Positions 32,462-46,657 of a DNA stretch of 64,000 bases are shown here, piece by piece. Location: NCBI GenBank assembly GCA_964017195.1, contig CAXHKT010000177.1, positions 310,001-374,000 on the forward strand. The letters are read 5' to 3'. The position numbers and the translations under genes are program-made. The notes under the pieces were generated by a model. That model made no database searches. It was not told the origin of the DNA and saw only the letters and a list, made by a program, of their open reading frames with translations. Position 1 is the first letter of the stretch. Each line of letters opens with the position of its first letter. Source of the DNA: Siderastrea radians. Taxonomy: Eukaryota; Cnidaria; Anthozoa; Scleractinia; Rhizangiidae.

Positions 32462-35400
32462 TTGTGTAGAAAGTCTGCGATTTTGTCGATAAGGTGGAAA
32501 AAACCCCCATTTTGGGGCCTTCCCTCAGGCCCCAAAAAGCTCAAAAAACTAACTGGCGCACTCGGCTGCATGCACAAAGCTCTCAAATGCATCCAATCCC
32601 TTTGGGACCATCCGAAAAAATTCCTTTTGTGCAAAAGTACAAAGAAAGCGCGATATGTGCGATCCTTAGGGAAAAAACCCCATTTTGGGGCATTCCCAGA
32701 GGCTCAAAAAGGTGTTCTTATCTGCGCAATCTGTCTCTGCAAGGCTGCGCACTGGCCCAATAATAATGCAAATCCCTCGGGGCTATCAGAAGAAACAGTT
32801 TATTGTGTAGAAAGTCTGCAATTTTGTCGATAAGGTGGAAAAAACCCCCATTTTGGGGAATTCCCTCAGGCCCCAAAGAGCTCAAAAAGCTAACTGGCGC
32901 TCTCGGCTGCATGCACAAAGCTCCCAAATGCATTCAATCCCTTTGGGACCATCCGAAAAAAATTCCTTTTGTGCAAAAGTACAAAGAAAGCGCGATATGT
33001 GCGATCCTTAGGGAAAAAACCCCATTTTGGGGCATTCCCAGAGGCTCAAAAAGGTGTTCTTATCTGCGCAATCTGTCTGTGCAAGGCTGCGCACTGGCCC
33101 AATAATAATGCAAATCCCTCGGGGCTATCAGAAGAAACAGTTTAGTGTGTAGAAAGTCTGCGATTTTGTCGATAAGGTGGAAAAAAACCCCCATTTTGGG
33201 GCCTTCCCTCAGGCCCCAAAAAGCTCAAAAAGCTAACTGGCGCTCTCGGCTGCATGCACAAAGCTCCCAAATGCATTCAATCCCTTTGGGACCATCCGAA
33301 AAAAATTCCTTTTGTGCAAAAGTACAAAGAAAGCGCGATATGTGCGATCCTTAGGGAAAAAAACCCATTTTGGGGCATTCCCAGAGGCTCAAAAAGGTGT
33401 TCTTATCTGCGCAATCTGTCTGTGCAAGGCTGCGCACTGGCCCAATAATAATGCAAATCCCTCGGGGCTATCAGAAGAAACAGTTTATTGTGTAGAAAGT
33501 CTGCGATTTTGTCGATAAGGTGGAAAAAACCCCCATTTTGGGGCCTTCCCTCAGGCCCCAAAAAGCTCAAAAAGCTAACTGGCGCTCTCGGCTGCATGCA
33601 CAAAGCTCCCAAATGCATTCAATCCCTTTGGGACCATCCGAAAAAAATTCCTTTTGTGCAAAAGTACAAAGAAAGCGCAATATGTGCGATCCTTAGGGAA
33701 AAAAGCCCATTTTGGGGCATTCCCAGAGGCTCAAAAAGGTGTTCTTATCTGCGCAATCTGTCTGCGCAAGGCTGCGCACTGGCCCAATAATAATGCAAAT
33801 CCCTCGAAGCTATCAGAAAAAACAGTTTATTGTGTAGAAAGTCTGCGATTTTGTCGATAAGGTGGAAAAAACCCCCATTTTGGGGCCTTCCCTCAGGCCC
33901 CAAAAAGCTCAAAAAGCTAACTGGCGCTCTCGGCTGCATGCACAAAGCTCCCAAATGCATCCAATCCCTTTGGGACCATCCGAAAAAAATTCCTTTTGTG
34001 CAAAAGTACAAAGAAAGCGCGATATGTGCGATCCTTAGGGAAAAAACCCCATTTTTGGGCATTCCCAGAGGCTCAAATAGGTGTTGTTAACTGCGCAATC
34101 TGTCTGCGCAAGGCTGCGCACTGGCCCAATAATAATGCAAATCCCTCGGGGCTATCAGAAAAAACAGTTTATTGTGTAGAAAGTCTGCGATTTTGTCGAT
34201 AAGGTGGAAAAAACCCCCATTTTGGGGCCTTCCCTCAGGCCCCAAAAAGCTCAAAAAGCTAACTGGCGCTCTCGGCTGCATGCACAAAGCTCCCAAATGC
34301 ACTCAATCCCTTTGGGACCATCCGAAAAAAATTCCTTTTGTGCAAAAGTACAAAGAAAGCGCGATATGTGCGATCCTTAGGGAAAAAACCCCATTTTGGG
34401 GCATTCCCAGAGGCTCAAAAAGGTGTTCTTATCTGCGCAATCTGTCTCTGCAAGGCTGCGCACTGGCCCAATAATAATGCAAATCCCTCGGGGCTATCAG
34501 AAGAAACAGTTTATTGTGTAGAAAGTCTGCGATTTTGTCGATAAGGTGGAAAAAGCCCCCATTTTGGGGCCTTCCCTCAGGCCCCAAAGAGCTCAAAAAG
34601 CTAACTGGCGCTCTCGGCTGCATGCACAAAGCTCCCAAATGCATTCAATCCCTTTGGGACCATCCGAAAAAAATTCCTTTTGTGCAAAAGTACAAAGAAA
34701 GCGCGATATGTGCGATCCTTAGGGAAAAAACCCCATTTTTGGGCATTCCCAGAGGCTCAAATAGGTGTTGTTAACTGCGCAATCTGTCTGCGCAAGGCTG
34801 GGCACTGGCCCAATAATAATGCAAATCCCTCGGGGCTATCAGAAAAAACAGTTTATTGTGTAGAAAGTCTGCGATTTTGTCGATAAGGTGGAAAAAACCC
34901 CCATTTTGGGGCCTTCGCTCAGGCCCCAAAAAGCTCAAAAAGCTAACTGGCGCTCTCGGCTGCATGCACAAAGCTCCCAAATGCATTCAATCCCTTTGGG
35001 ACCATCCGAAAAAAATTCCTTTTGTGCAAAAGTACAAAGAAAGCGCGATATGTGCGATCCTTAGGGAAAAAACCCCATTTTGGGGCATTCCCAGAGGCTC
35101 AAAAAGGTGTTCTTATCTGCGCAATCTGTCTCTGCAAGGCTGCGCACTGGCCCAATAATAATGCAAATCCCTCGGGGCTATCAGAAGAAACAGTTTATTG
35201 TGTAGAAAGTCTGCGATTTTGTCGATAAGGTGGAAAAAACCCCCATTTTGGGGCCTTCCCTCAGGCCCCAAAGAGCTCAAAAAGCTAACTGGCGCTCTCG
35301 GCTGCATGCACAAAGCTCCCAAATGCATTCAATCCCTTTGGGACCATCCGAAAAAAATTCCTTTTGTGCAAAAGTACAAAGAAAGCGCGATATGTGCGAT

Positions 35401-36567
35401 CCTTAGGGAAAAAACCCCATTTTGGGGCATTCCCAGAGGCTCAAAAAGGTGTTCTTATCTGCGCAATCTGTCTGTGCAAGGCTGCGCACTGGCCCAATAA
35501 TAATGCAAATCCCTCGGGGCTATCAGAAGAAACAGTTTAGTGTGTAGAAAGTCTGCGATTTTGTCGATAAGGTGGAAAAAAACCCCCATTTTGGGGCCTT
35601 CCCTCAGGCCCCAAAAAGCTCAAAAAGCTAACTGGCGCTCTCGGCTGCATGCACAAAGCTCCCAAATGCATTCAATCCCTTTGGGACCATCCGAAAAAAA
35701 TTCCTTTTGTGCAAAAGTACAAAGAAAGCGCGATATGTGCGATCCTTAGGGAAAAAACCCCATTTTGGGGCATTCCCAGAGGCTCAAAAAGGTGTTCTTA
35801 TCTGCGCAATCTGTCTGTGCAAGGCTGCGCACTGGCCCAATAATAATGCAAATCCCTCGGGGCTATCAGAAGAAACAGTTTATTGTGTAGAAAGTCTGCG
35901 ATTTTGTCGATAAGGTGGAAAAAACCCCCATTTTGGGGCCTTCCCTCAGGCCCCAAAAAGCTCAAAAAGCTAACTGGCGCTCTCGGCTGCATGCACAAAG
36001 CTCCCAAATGCATTCAATCCCTTTGGGACCATCCGAAAAAAATTCCTTTTGTGCAAAAGTACAAAGAAAGCGCAATATGTGCGATCCTTAGGGAAAAAAG
36101 CCCATTTTGGGGCATTCCCAGAGGCTCAAAAAGGTGTTCTTATCTGCTTAATCTGTCTGCGCAAGGCTGCGCACTGGCCCAATAATAATGCAAATCCCTC
36201 GGGGCTATCAGAAGAAACAGTTTATTGTGTAGAAAGTCTGCGATTTTGTCGATAAGGTGGAAAAAAACCCCCATTTTGGGGCCTTCCCTCAGGCCCCAAA
36301 AAGCTCAAAAAGCTAACTGGCGCTCTCGGCTGCATGCACAAAGCTCCCAAATGCATTCAATCCCTTTGGGACCATCCGAAAAAAATTCCTTTTGTGCAAA
36401 AGTACAAAGAAAGCGCGATATGTGCGATCCTTAGGGAAAAAACCCCATTTTGGGGCATTCCCAGAGGCTCAAAAAGGTGTTCTTATCTGCGCAACCTGTC
36501 TGCGCAAGGCTGCACACTTTCCCAATAATAATGCAAATCCCTCGGGGCTATCAGAAAAAACAGTTTA
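32462..36567. repeat. Units with two- and seven-unit duplications
   Basis: Three units at 32803-33829 recur at 35198-36224 (offset 2,395, seven units). They share CCCAAAGAGCTC, CTGTGCAAGG, CAGTTTAGTGTG (33142, 35537), an A7C5 run, GCGCAATATG and GGGAAAAAAGCCC. Between them a two-unit repeat of 684 bp is visible: CAAATAGGTGTTGTTAACTGCG units at 33830 and 34514, and CTCTGCAAGG units at 34172 and 34856. Unit 32462 has an A run shortened by one base before TTCCTTTTG (near 32620). Confidence 0.8.
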
Positions 36568-37420
36568 TTGTGTAGAAAGTCTGCGATTTTGTCGATAAGG
36601 TGGAAAAAACCCCCATTTTGGGGCCTTCCCTCAGGCCCCAAAAAGCTCAAAAAGCTAACTGGCGCTCTCGGCTGCATGCACAAAGCTCCCAAATGCATTC
36701 AATCCCTTTGGGACCATCCGAAAAAAATTCCTTTTGTGCAAAAGTACAGAGAAAGCGCGATATGTGCGATCCTTAGGGAAAAAACCCCATTTTGGGGCAT
36801 TCCCAGAGGCTGAAAAAGGTGTTCTTATCTGCGCAATCTGTCTGCGCAAGGCTGCGCACTGGCCCAATAATAATGCAAATCCCTCGGGGCTAAAGCACAA
36901 AGCTCCCAAATGCATTCAATCCCTTTGGGACCATCCGAAAAAAATTCCTTTTGTGCAAAAGTACAATGAAAGCGCGATATGTCCGATCCTTAGGGAAAAA
37001 AACCCATTTTGGGGCATTCCCAGAGGCTCAAAAAGGTGTTCTTATCTGCGCAATCTGTCTGAAACAGAAACAGCCCGGGGCTGTAGAAAGTCTGCGATTT
37101 TGTCGATAAGGTGGAAAAAACCCCCATTTTGGGGCCTTCCCTCAGGCCCCAAAAAGCTCAAAAAGCTAACTGGCGCTCTCGGCTGCATGCACAAAGCTCC
37201 CAAATGCATTCAATCCCTTTGGGACCATCCGAAAAAAATTCCTTTTGTGCAAAAGTACAAAGAAAGCGCGATATGTGCGATCCTTAGAAAAAAAACCCCA
37301 TTTTGGGGCATTCCCAGAGGCTCAAAAAGGTGTTCTTATCTGCGCAATCTGTCTGCGCAACGCTGCACACTGGCCCAATAATAATGCAAATCCCTCGGGG
37401 CTATCAGAAAAAACAGTTTA
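36568..37420. repeat. Rearranged, shortened unit pair (net loss about 173 bp)
   Basis: Between the landmarks at 36568 and 37079 there are 511 bp instead of 684. At about 36892 CTCGGGGCTA joins directly, through AA, to GCACAAAGCTCCC, removing roughly 125 bp that normally hold the A-run, the inverted repeat and TGCATGCA. At 37060-37084 AATCTGTCTG is followed by AAACAGAAACAGCCCGGGGCT and then TGTAGAAAG. This replaces about 75 bp with a scrambled piece built from short nearby words (GAAACAG, AAACAG, CGGGGCT). The region also has TACAATGAAAG (36962) and TGTCCGATCC (36981). The joins look like template switching or microhomology-mediated repair. Normal 342-bp spacing resumes at 37079. Confidence 0.88.
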
Positions 37421-40400
37421 TTGTGTAGAAAGTCTGCGATTTTGTCGATAAGGGGGAAAAAACCCCCATTTTGGGGCCTTGCCTCAGGCCCCAAAAAGCT
37501 CAAAAAGCTAACTGGCGCTCTCGGCTGCATGCACAAAGCTCCCAAATGCATTCAATCCCTTTGGGACCATCCGAAAAAAATTCCTTTTGTGCAAAAGTAC
37601 AAAGAAAGCGCGATATATGCGATCCTTAGGGAAAAAACCCCATTTTGGGGCATTCCCAGAGGCTCAAAAAGGTGTTCTTATCTGCGCAATCTGTCTGCGC
37701 AAGGCTGCGCACTGGCCCAATAATAATGCAAATTCCTCGGGGCTATCAGAAAAAACAGTTTATTGTGTAGAAAGTCTGCGATTTTGTCGATAAGGTGGAA
37801 AAAACCCCCATTTTGGGGCCTTCCCTCAGGCCCCAAAAAGCTCAAAAAGCTAACTGGCGCTCTCGGCTGCATGCACAAAGCTCCCAAATGCATTCAATCC
37901 CTTTGGGACCATCCGAAAAAAATTCCTTTTGTGCAAAAGTACAAAGAAAGCGCGATATGTGCGATCCTTAGGGAAAAAACCCCATTTTGGGGCATTCCCA
38001 GAGGCTCAAAAAGGTGTTCTTATCTGCGCAATCTGTCTGTGCAAGGCTGCGCACCGGCCCAATAATAATGCAAATCCCTCGGGGCTATGAGAAAAAACAG
38101 TTTATTGTGTAGAAAGTCTGCGATTTTGTCGATAAGGTGGAAAAAACCCCCATTTTGGGGCCTTCCCTCAGGCCCCAAAAAGCTCACAAAGCTAACTGGC
38201 GCTCTCGGCTGCATGCATAAAGCTCCCAAATGCATTCAATCCCTTTGGGACCATCCGAAAAAAATTCCTTTTGTGCAAAAGTACAAAGAAAGCGCGATAT
38301 GTGCGATCCTTAGGGAAAAAACCCCATTTGGGGGCATTCCCAGAGGCTCAAAAAGGTGTTCTTATCTGCGCAATCTGTCTGCGCAAGGGTGAGCACTGGC
38401 CCAATAATAATGCAAATCCCTCGGGGCTATCAGAAAAAACAGTTTATTGTGTAGAAAGTCTGCGATTTTGTCGATAAGGTGGAAAAAACCCCCATTTTGG
38501 GGCCTTCCCTCAGGCCCCAAAAAGCTCAAAAAGCTAACTGGCGCTCTCGGCTGCATGCACAAAGCTCCCAAATGCATTCAATCCCTTTGGGACCATCCGA
38601 AAAAAATTCCTTTTGTGCAAAAGTACAAAGAAAGCGCGATATGTGCGATCCTTAGGGAAAAAACCCCATTTTGGGGCATTCCCAGAGGCTCAAAAAGGTG
38701 TTCTTATCTGCGCAATCTGTCTGCGCAAGGCTGCGCACTGGCCCAATAATAATGCAAATCCCTCGGGGTTATCTGAAAAAACAGTTTATTGTGTAGAAAG
38801 TCTGCGATTTTGTCGATAAGGTGGAAAAAAACCCCATTTTGGGGCCTTTACCTCAGGCCCCAAAAAGCTCAAAAAGCTAACTGGCGCTCTCGGCTGCATG
38901 CACAAGGCTCCCAAATGCATTAAATCCCTTTGGGACCATCCGAAAAAAATTCCTTTTGTGCAAAAGTACAAAGAAAGCGCGATATGTGCGATCCTTAGGG
39001 AAAAAACCCCATTTTGGGGCATTCCCAGACTCTCAAGAAGGTGTTCTTATCTGCGCAATCTGTCTGCGCAAGGCTGCGCACTGGCCCAATAATAATGCAA
39101 ATCCCTCGGGGCTATCAGAAAAAACAGTTTATTGTGTAGAAAGTCTGCGATTTTGTCGATAAGGTGGAAAAACCCCCATTTTGGGGCCTTCCCCCTGGCC
39201 TCAAAAAGCTCACAAAGCTAACTGGCGCAATCGCCTGCATGCACAAAGCTCCCAAATGCATTCAATCCCTTTGGGACCATCCGAAAAAAATTCCTTTTGT
39301 GCAAAAGTACAAAGAAAGCGCGATATGTGCGATCCTTAGGGAAAAAACCCCATTTTGGGGCATTCCCAGAGGCTCAAAAAGGTGTTCTTATCTGCGCAAT
39401 CTGTCTGTGCAAGGCTGCGCACCGGCCCAATAATAATGCAAATCCCTCGGGGCTATCAGAAAAAACAGTTTATTGTGTAGAAAGTCTGCGATTTTGTCGA
39501 TAAGGTGGAAAAAACCCCCATTTTGGGGCCTTCCCTCAGGCCCCAAAAAGCTCAGAAAGCTAACTGGCGCTCTTGGCTGCATGCACAAAGCTCCCAAATG
39601 CATTCAATCCCTTTGGGACCATCCGAAAAAAATTCCTTTTGTGCAAAAGTACAAAGAAAGCGCGATATGTGCGATCCTTAGGGAAAAAACTCCATTTAGG
39701 GCATTCCCAGAGCCTCAAAAAGGTGTTCTTATCTGCGCAATCTGTCTGCGCAAGGCTGCGCACTGGCCCAATAATAATGCAAATCCCTCGGGGCTATCTG
39801 AAAAAACAGTTTATTGTGTAGAAAGTCTGCGATTTTGTCGATAAGGTGGAAAAAAACCCCATTTTGGGGCCTTTACCTCAGGCCCCAAAAAGCTCAAAAA
39901 GCTAACTGGCGCTCTCGGCTGCATGCACAAAGCTCCCAAATGCATTCAATCCCTTTGGGACCATCCGAAAAAAATTCCTTTTGTGCAAAAGTACAAAGAA
40001 AGCGCGATATGTGCGATCCTTAGGGAAAAAACCCCATTTTGGGGCATTCCCAGAGGCTCAAGAAGGTGTTCTTATCTGCGCAATCTGTGTGCGCAAGGCT
40101 GTGCACTGGCCCAATAATAATGGAAATCCCTCGGGGCTATCAGAAAAAACAGTTTATTGTGTAGAAAGTCTGCGATTTTGTCGATAAGGTGGAAAAAACC
40201 CCCATTTTGGGGCCTTCCCTCAGGCCCCAAAAAGCTCAAAAAGCTAACTGGCGCTCTTGGCTGCATGCACAAAGCTCCCAAATGCATTCAATCCCTTTGG
40301 GACCATCCGAAAAAAATTCCTTTTGTGCAAAAGTACAAAGAAAGCGCGATATGTGCGATTCTTAGGGAAAAAACCCCATTTTGGGGCATTCCCAGAGGCT

Positions 40401-43400
40401 CAAAAAGGTGTTCTTATCTGCGCAATCTGTCTGCGCAAGGCTGCACACTGGCCCAATAATAATGCAAATCCCTCGGGGCTATCAGAAAAAACAGTTTATT
40501 GTGTAGAAAGTCTGCGATTTTGTCGATAAGGTGGAAAAAACCCCCATTTTGGGGCCTTCCCTCAGGCCCCAAAAAGCTCAAAAAGCTAACTGGCGCTCTC
40601 GGCTGCATGCACAAAGCTCCCAAATGCATTCAATCCCTTTGGGACCATCCGAAAAAAATTCCTTTTGTGCAAAAGTACAAGGAAAGCGCGATATGTGCGA
40701 TCCTTAGGGAAAAAACCCCATTTAGGGCAGTCCCAGAGCCTCAAAAAGGTGTTCTTATCTGCGCAATCTGTCTGCGCAAGGCTGCGCACTGGCCCAATAA
40801 TAATGCAAATCCCTTGGGGCTATCTGAAAAAACAGTTTATTGTGTAGAAAGTCTGCGATTTTGTCGATAAGGTGGAAAAAAACCCCATTTTGGGGCCTTT
40901 ACATCAGGCCCCAAAAAGCTCAAAAAGCTAACTGGCGCTCTCGGCTGCATGCACAAAGCTCCCAAATGCATTCAATCTCTTTGGGACCATCCGAAAAAAA
41001 TTCCTTTTGTGCAAAAGTACAAAGAAAGCGCGATATGTGCGATCCTTAGGGAAAAAACCCCATTTTGGGGCATTCCCAGAGGTTCAAAAAGGTGTTCTTA
41101 TCTGCGCAATCTGTCTGCTCAAGGCTGCGCACTGGCCCAATAATAATGCAAATCCCTCGGGGCTATCAGAAAAAACAGTTTATTGTGTAGAAAGTCTGCG
41201 ATTTGGTCGATAAGGTGGAAAAAACCCCCATTTTGGGGGCTTCCCTCAGGCCCCAAAAAGCTCAAAAAGCTAACTGGCGCTCTCGCCTGCATGCACAAAG
41301 CTCCCAAATGCATTCAATCCCTTTGGGACCATCCGAAAAAAATTCCTTTTGTGCAAAAGTACAAAGAAAGCGCGATATGTGCGATCCTTAGGGAAAAAAC
41401 CCCATTTTGGGGCATTCCCAGAGGCTCAAAAATATGTTCTTATCTGCGCAATCTCTCTGTGCAAGGCTGCGCACTGGCCCAATAATAATGCAAATCCCTC
41501 GGGGCTATCAGAAAAAAACAGTTTATTGTGTAGAAAGTCTGCGATTTTGTCGATAAGGTGGAAAAAACCCTGATTTTGGGGCCTTCCCTCAGGCCCCAAA
41601 AAGCTCAAAAAGCTAACTGGCGCTCTCTGCTGCATGCACAAAGCTCCCAAATGCATTCAATCCCTTTGGGACCATCCGAAAAAAATTCCTTTTGTGCAAA
41701 AGTGCAAAGAAAGCGCGATATGTGCGATCCTTAGGGAAAAAACCCCATTTTGGGGGCATTCCCAGAGGCTCAAAAAGGTGTTCTTATCTGCGCAATCTGT
41801 CTGCGCAAGGCTGCACACTGGCCCAATAATAATGCAAATCCCTCGGGGCTATCAGAAAAAACAGTTTATTGTGTAGAAAGTCTGCGATTTTGTCGATAAG
41901 GTGGAAAAAACCCCCATTTTGGGGCCTTCCCTCAGGCCCCAAAAAGCTCAAAAAGCTAACTGGCGCTCTCGGCTGCATGCACAAAGCTCCCAAATGCATT
42001 CAATCCCTTTGGGACCATCCGAAAAAAATTCCTTTTGTGCAAAAGTACAAAGAAAGCGCGATATGTGCGATCCTTAGGGAAAAAAACCCATTTTGGGGGC
42101 ATTCCCAGAGGCTCAAAAAGGTGTTCTTATCTGCGCAATCTGTCTGCACAAGGCTGCGCACTGGCCCAATAATAATGCAAATCCCTCGGGGCTATCAGAA
42201 AAAACAGTTTATTGTGTAGAAAGTCTGCGATTTTGTCGATAAGGTGGAAAAAACCCCCATTTTGGGGCCTTCCCTCAGGCCCCAAAAAGCTCAAAAAGCT
42301 AACTGGCGCTCTCGGCTGCATGCACAAAGCTCCCAAATGCATTCAATCCCTTTGGGACCATCCGAAAAAAATTCCTTTTGTGCAAAAGTACAAAGAAAGC
42401 GCGATATGTGCGATCCTTAGGGAAAAAAACCCATTTTGGGGCATTCCCAGAGGCTCAAAAAGGTGTTCTTATCTGCGCAATCTGTCTGCGCAAGGCTGCG
42501 CACTGGCCCAATAATAATGCAAATCCCTCGGGGCTATCAGAAAAAACAGTTTATTGTGTAGAAAGTCTGCGATTTTGTCGATAAGGTGGAAAAAAACCCC
42601 ATTTTGGGGCCTTCCCTCAGGCCCCAAAAAGCTCAAAAAGCTAACTGGCGCTCTCGGCTGCATGCACAAAGCTCCCAAATGCATTCAATCCCTTTGGGAC
42701 CATCCGAAAAAAATTCCTTTTGTGCAAAAGTACAAAGAAAGCGCGATATGTGCGATCCTTAGGGAAAAAAACCCCATTTTGGGGCATTCCCAGAGGCCCA
42801 AAAAGGTGTTCTTATCTGCGCAATCTGTCTGCGCAAGGCTGCGCACTGGCCCAATAATAATGCAAATCCCTCGGGGCTATCAGAAGAAACAGTTTATTGT
42901 GTAGAAAGTCTGCGATTTTGTCGATAAGGTGGAAAAAACCCCCATTTTGGGGCCTTCCCTCAGGCCCCAAAAAGCTCAAAAAGCTAACTGGCGCTCTCGG
43001 CTGCATGCACAAAGCTCCCAAATGCATTCAATCCCTTTGGGACCATCCGAAAAAAATTCCTTTTGTGCAAAAGTACAAAGAAAGCGCGATATATGCGATC
43101 CTTAGGGAAAAAACCCCATTTTGGGGCATTCCCAGATGCTCAAAAAGGTGTTCTTATCTGCGCAATCTGTCTGCGCAAGGCTGTGCACTGGCCCAATAAT
43201 AATGCAAATTCCTCGGGGCTATCAGAACAAACAGTTTATTGTGTAGAAAGTCTGCGATTTTGTCGATAAGGTGGAAAAAAACCCCATTTTGGAGCCTTCC
43301 CTCAGGCCCCCAAAAGCTCAAAAAGCTAACTGGCGCTCTCGGCTGCATGCACAAAGCTCCCAAATGCATTCAATCCCTTTGGGACCATCCGAAAAAAATT

Positions 43401-46400
43401 CCTTTTGTGCAAAAGTACAAAGAAAGCGCGATATGTGCGATCCTTAGGGAAAAAACCCCATTTTGGGGCATTCCCAGAGGCTCAAGAAGGTGTTCTTATC
43501 TGCGGAATCTGTCTGCGCAAGGCTGCGCACTGGCCCAATAATAATGCAAATCCCTCGGGGCTATCTGAAAAAACAGTTTATTGTGTAGAAAGTCTGCGAT
43601 TTTGTCGATAAGGTGGAAAAAACCCCCATTTTGGGGGCTTCCCTCAGGCCCCAAAAAGCTCAAAAAGCTAACTGGCGCTCTCGGCTGCATGCACAAAGCT
43701 CCCAAATGCATTCAATCCCTTTGGGACCATCCGAAAAAAATTCCTTTTGTGCAAAAGTACAAAGAAAGCGCGATATGTGCGATCCTTAGAAAAAAAAACC
43801 CATTTTGGGGCATTCCCAGAGGCTCAAAAAGGTGTTCTTATCTGCGCAATCTGTCTGCGCAACGCTGCACACTGGCCCAATAATAATGCAAATCCCTCGG
43901 GGCTATCAGAAAAAACAGTTTATTGTGTAGAAAGTCTGCGATTTTTTCGATAAGGTGGAAAAAACCCCCATTTTGGGGCCTTCCCTCAGGCCCCAAAAAC
44001 CTCAAAAAGCTAACTGGCGCTCTCGGCTGCATGCACAAAGCTCCCAAATGCATTCAATCCCTTTGGGACCATCCGAAAAAAATTCCTTTTGTGCAAAAGT
44101 ACAAAGAAATCGCGATATGTGCGATCCTTAGAAAAAAAAAACCCATTTTGGGGCATTCCCAGAGGCTCAAAAAGGTGTTCTTATCTGCGCAATCTGTCTG
44201 CGCAACGCTGCACACTGGCCCAATAATAATGCAAATCCCTCGGGGCTATCAGAAAAAACAGTTTATTGTGTAGAAAGTCTGCGATTTTGTCGATAAGGTG
44301 GAAAAAACCCCCATTTTGGGGGCTTCCCTCAGGCCCCAAAAAGCTCAAAAAGCTAACTGGCGCTCTCGGCTGCATGCACAAAGCTCCCAAATGCATTCAA
44401 TCCCTTTGGGACCATCCGAAAAAAATTCCTTTTGTGCAAAAGTACAAAGAAAGCGCGATATGTGCGATCCTTAGGGAAAAAACCCCATTTTGGGGCATTC
44501 CCAGAGGCTCAAAAAGGTGTTCTTATCTGCGCAATCTGTCTGCGCAAGGCTGCGCACTGGCCCAATAATAATGCAAATCCCTCGGGGCTATCAGAAAAAA
44601 CAGTTTATTGTGTAGAAAGTCTGCGATTTTGTCGATAAGGTGGAAAAAACCCCATTTTGGGGCCTTCCCTCAGGCCCCAAAAAGCTCAAAAAGCTAACTG
44701 GCGCTCTCGGCTGCATGCACAAAGCTCCCAAATGCATTCAATCCCTTTGGGACCATCCGAAAAAAATTCCTTTTGTGCAAAAGTACAAAGAAAGCGCGAT
44801 ATATGCGATCCTTAGGGAAAAAACCCCATTTTGGGGCATTCCCAGAGGCTCAAAAAGATGTTCTTATCTGCGCAATCTGTCTGCGCAAGGCTGCGCACTG
44901 GCCCTATAATAATGCAAATTCCTCGGGGCTATCAGAAAAAACAGTTTATTGTGTAGAAAGTCTGCGATTTTGTCGATAAGGTGGAAAAAACCCCCATTTT
45001 GGGGCCATCCCTCAGGCCCCAAAAAGCTCAAAAAGCTAACTGGCGCTCTCGGCTGCATGCACAAAGCTCCCAAATGCATTCAATCCCTTTGGGACCATCC
45101 GAAAAAAATTCCTTTTGTGCAAAAGTACAAAGAAAGCGCGATATGTGCGATCCTTAGGGAAAAAACCCCATTTTGGGGCATTCCCAGAGGCTCAAAAAGG
45201 TGTTCTTATCTGCGCAATCTGTCTGTGCAAGGCTGCGCACCGGCCCAATAATAATGCAAATCCCTCGGGGCTATGAGAAAAAACAGTTTATTGTGTAGAA
45301 AGTCTGCGATTTTGTCGATAAGGTGGAAAAAAGCCCATTTTGGGGCCTTCCCTCAGGCCCCAAAAAGCTCAAAAAGCTAACTGGCGCTCTCGGCTGCATG
45401 CACAAAGCTCCCAAATGCATTCAATCCCTTTGGGACCATCCGAAAAAAATTCCTTTTGTGCAAAAGTACAAAGAAAGCGCGATATGTGCGATCCTTAGAA
45501 AAAAAACCCCATTTTGGGGCATTCCCAGAGGCTCAAATAGGTGTTCTTATCTGCGCAATCTGTCTGCGCAACGCTGCACACTGGCCCAATAATAATGCAA
45601 ATCCCTCGGGGCTATCAGAAAAAACAGTTTATTGTGTAGAAAGTCTGCGATTTTGTCGATAAGGTGGAAAAAACCCCCATTTTGGGGCCTTCCCTAAGGC
45701 CCCAAAAAGCTCAAAAAGCTAACTGGCGCTCTCGGCTGCATGCACAAAGCTCCCAAATGCATTCAATCCCTTTGGGACCATCCGAAAAAAATTCCTTTTG
45801 TGCAAAAGTACAAAGAAAGCGCGATATGTGCGATCCTTAGGGAAAAAACCCCATTTTGGGGCATTCCCAGAGGCTCAAAAAGGTGTTCTTATCTGCGCAA
45901 TCTGTCTGCGCAAGGCTGCGCACTGGCCCAATAATAATGCAAATCCCTCGGGGCTATCAGTATAAACAGTTTATTGTGTAGAAAGTCTGCGATTTTGTCG
46001 ATAAGGTGGAAAAAACCCCCATTTTGGGGCCTTCCCTCAGGCCCCAAAAAGCTCAACAAGCTAACTGGCGCTCTCGGCTGCATGCACAAAGCTCCCAAAT
46101 GCATTCAATCCCTTTGGGACCATCCGAAAAAAATTCCTTTTGTGCAAAAGTACAAAGAAAGCGCGATATATGCGATCCTTAGGGAAAAAACCCCATTTTG
46201 GGGCATTCCCAGAGGCTCAAAAAGATGTTCTTATCTGCGCAATCTGTCTGCGCAAGGCTGCGCACTGGCCCTATAATAATGCAAATTCCTCGGGGCTATC
46301 AGAAAAAACAGTTTATTGTGTAGAAAGTCTGCGATTTTGTCGATAAGGTGGAAAAAACCCCCATTTTGGGGCCTTCCCTCAGGCCCCAAAAAGCTCAAAA

Positions 46401-46657
46401 AGCTAACTGGCGCTCTCGGCTGCATGCACAAAGCTCCCAAATGCATTCAATCCCTTTGGGACCATCCGAAAAAAATTCCTTTTGTGCAAAAGTACAAAGA
46501 AAGCGCGATATGTGCGATCCTTAGGGAAAAAACCCCATTTTGGGGCATTCCCAGAGGCTCAAAAAGGTGTTCTTATCTGCGCAATCTGTCTGTGCAAGGC
46601 TGCGCACCGGCCCAATAATAATGCAAATCCCTCGGGGCTATGAGAAAAAACAGTTTA
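37079..46657. repeat. Region with its own variant set, 37.1-46.7 kb
   Basis: About 28 units. Marks largely confined to this stretch and partly shared with 58-61 kb: CGCAACGCTGCACACTGG with CTTAGAAAAAAA (37290, 43790, 44130, 45498); GATATATGCG with AATTCCTCGG (37612, 43089, 44799, 46166); CTGTGCAAGGCTGCGCACCGG (38037, 39404, 45225, 46590); CTATCTGAAAAAAC (38770, 39797, 40821, 43563); TTTACCTCAGG (38847, 39872). A three-unit block at 39473-40498 recurs at 40499-41524 (offset 1,026), and a two-unit block at 44608-45290 recurs at 45974-46657 (offset about 1,367). Single-base changes are denser here than in the 17-unit block. Confidence 0.8.

Noticed and set aside
36734..37381. The longest open frame in the window, 215 codons
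   Set aside because: It exists only because the rearranged unit at 36.9-37.1 kb fuses two repeat frames in phase. Its translation is repeat sequence throughout.
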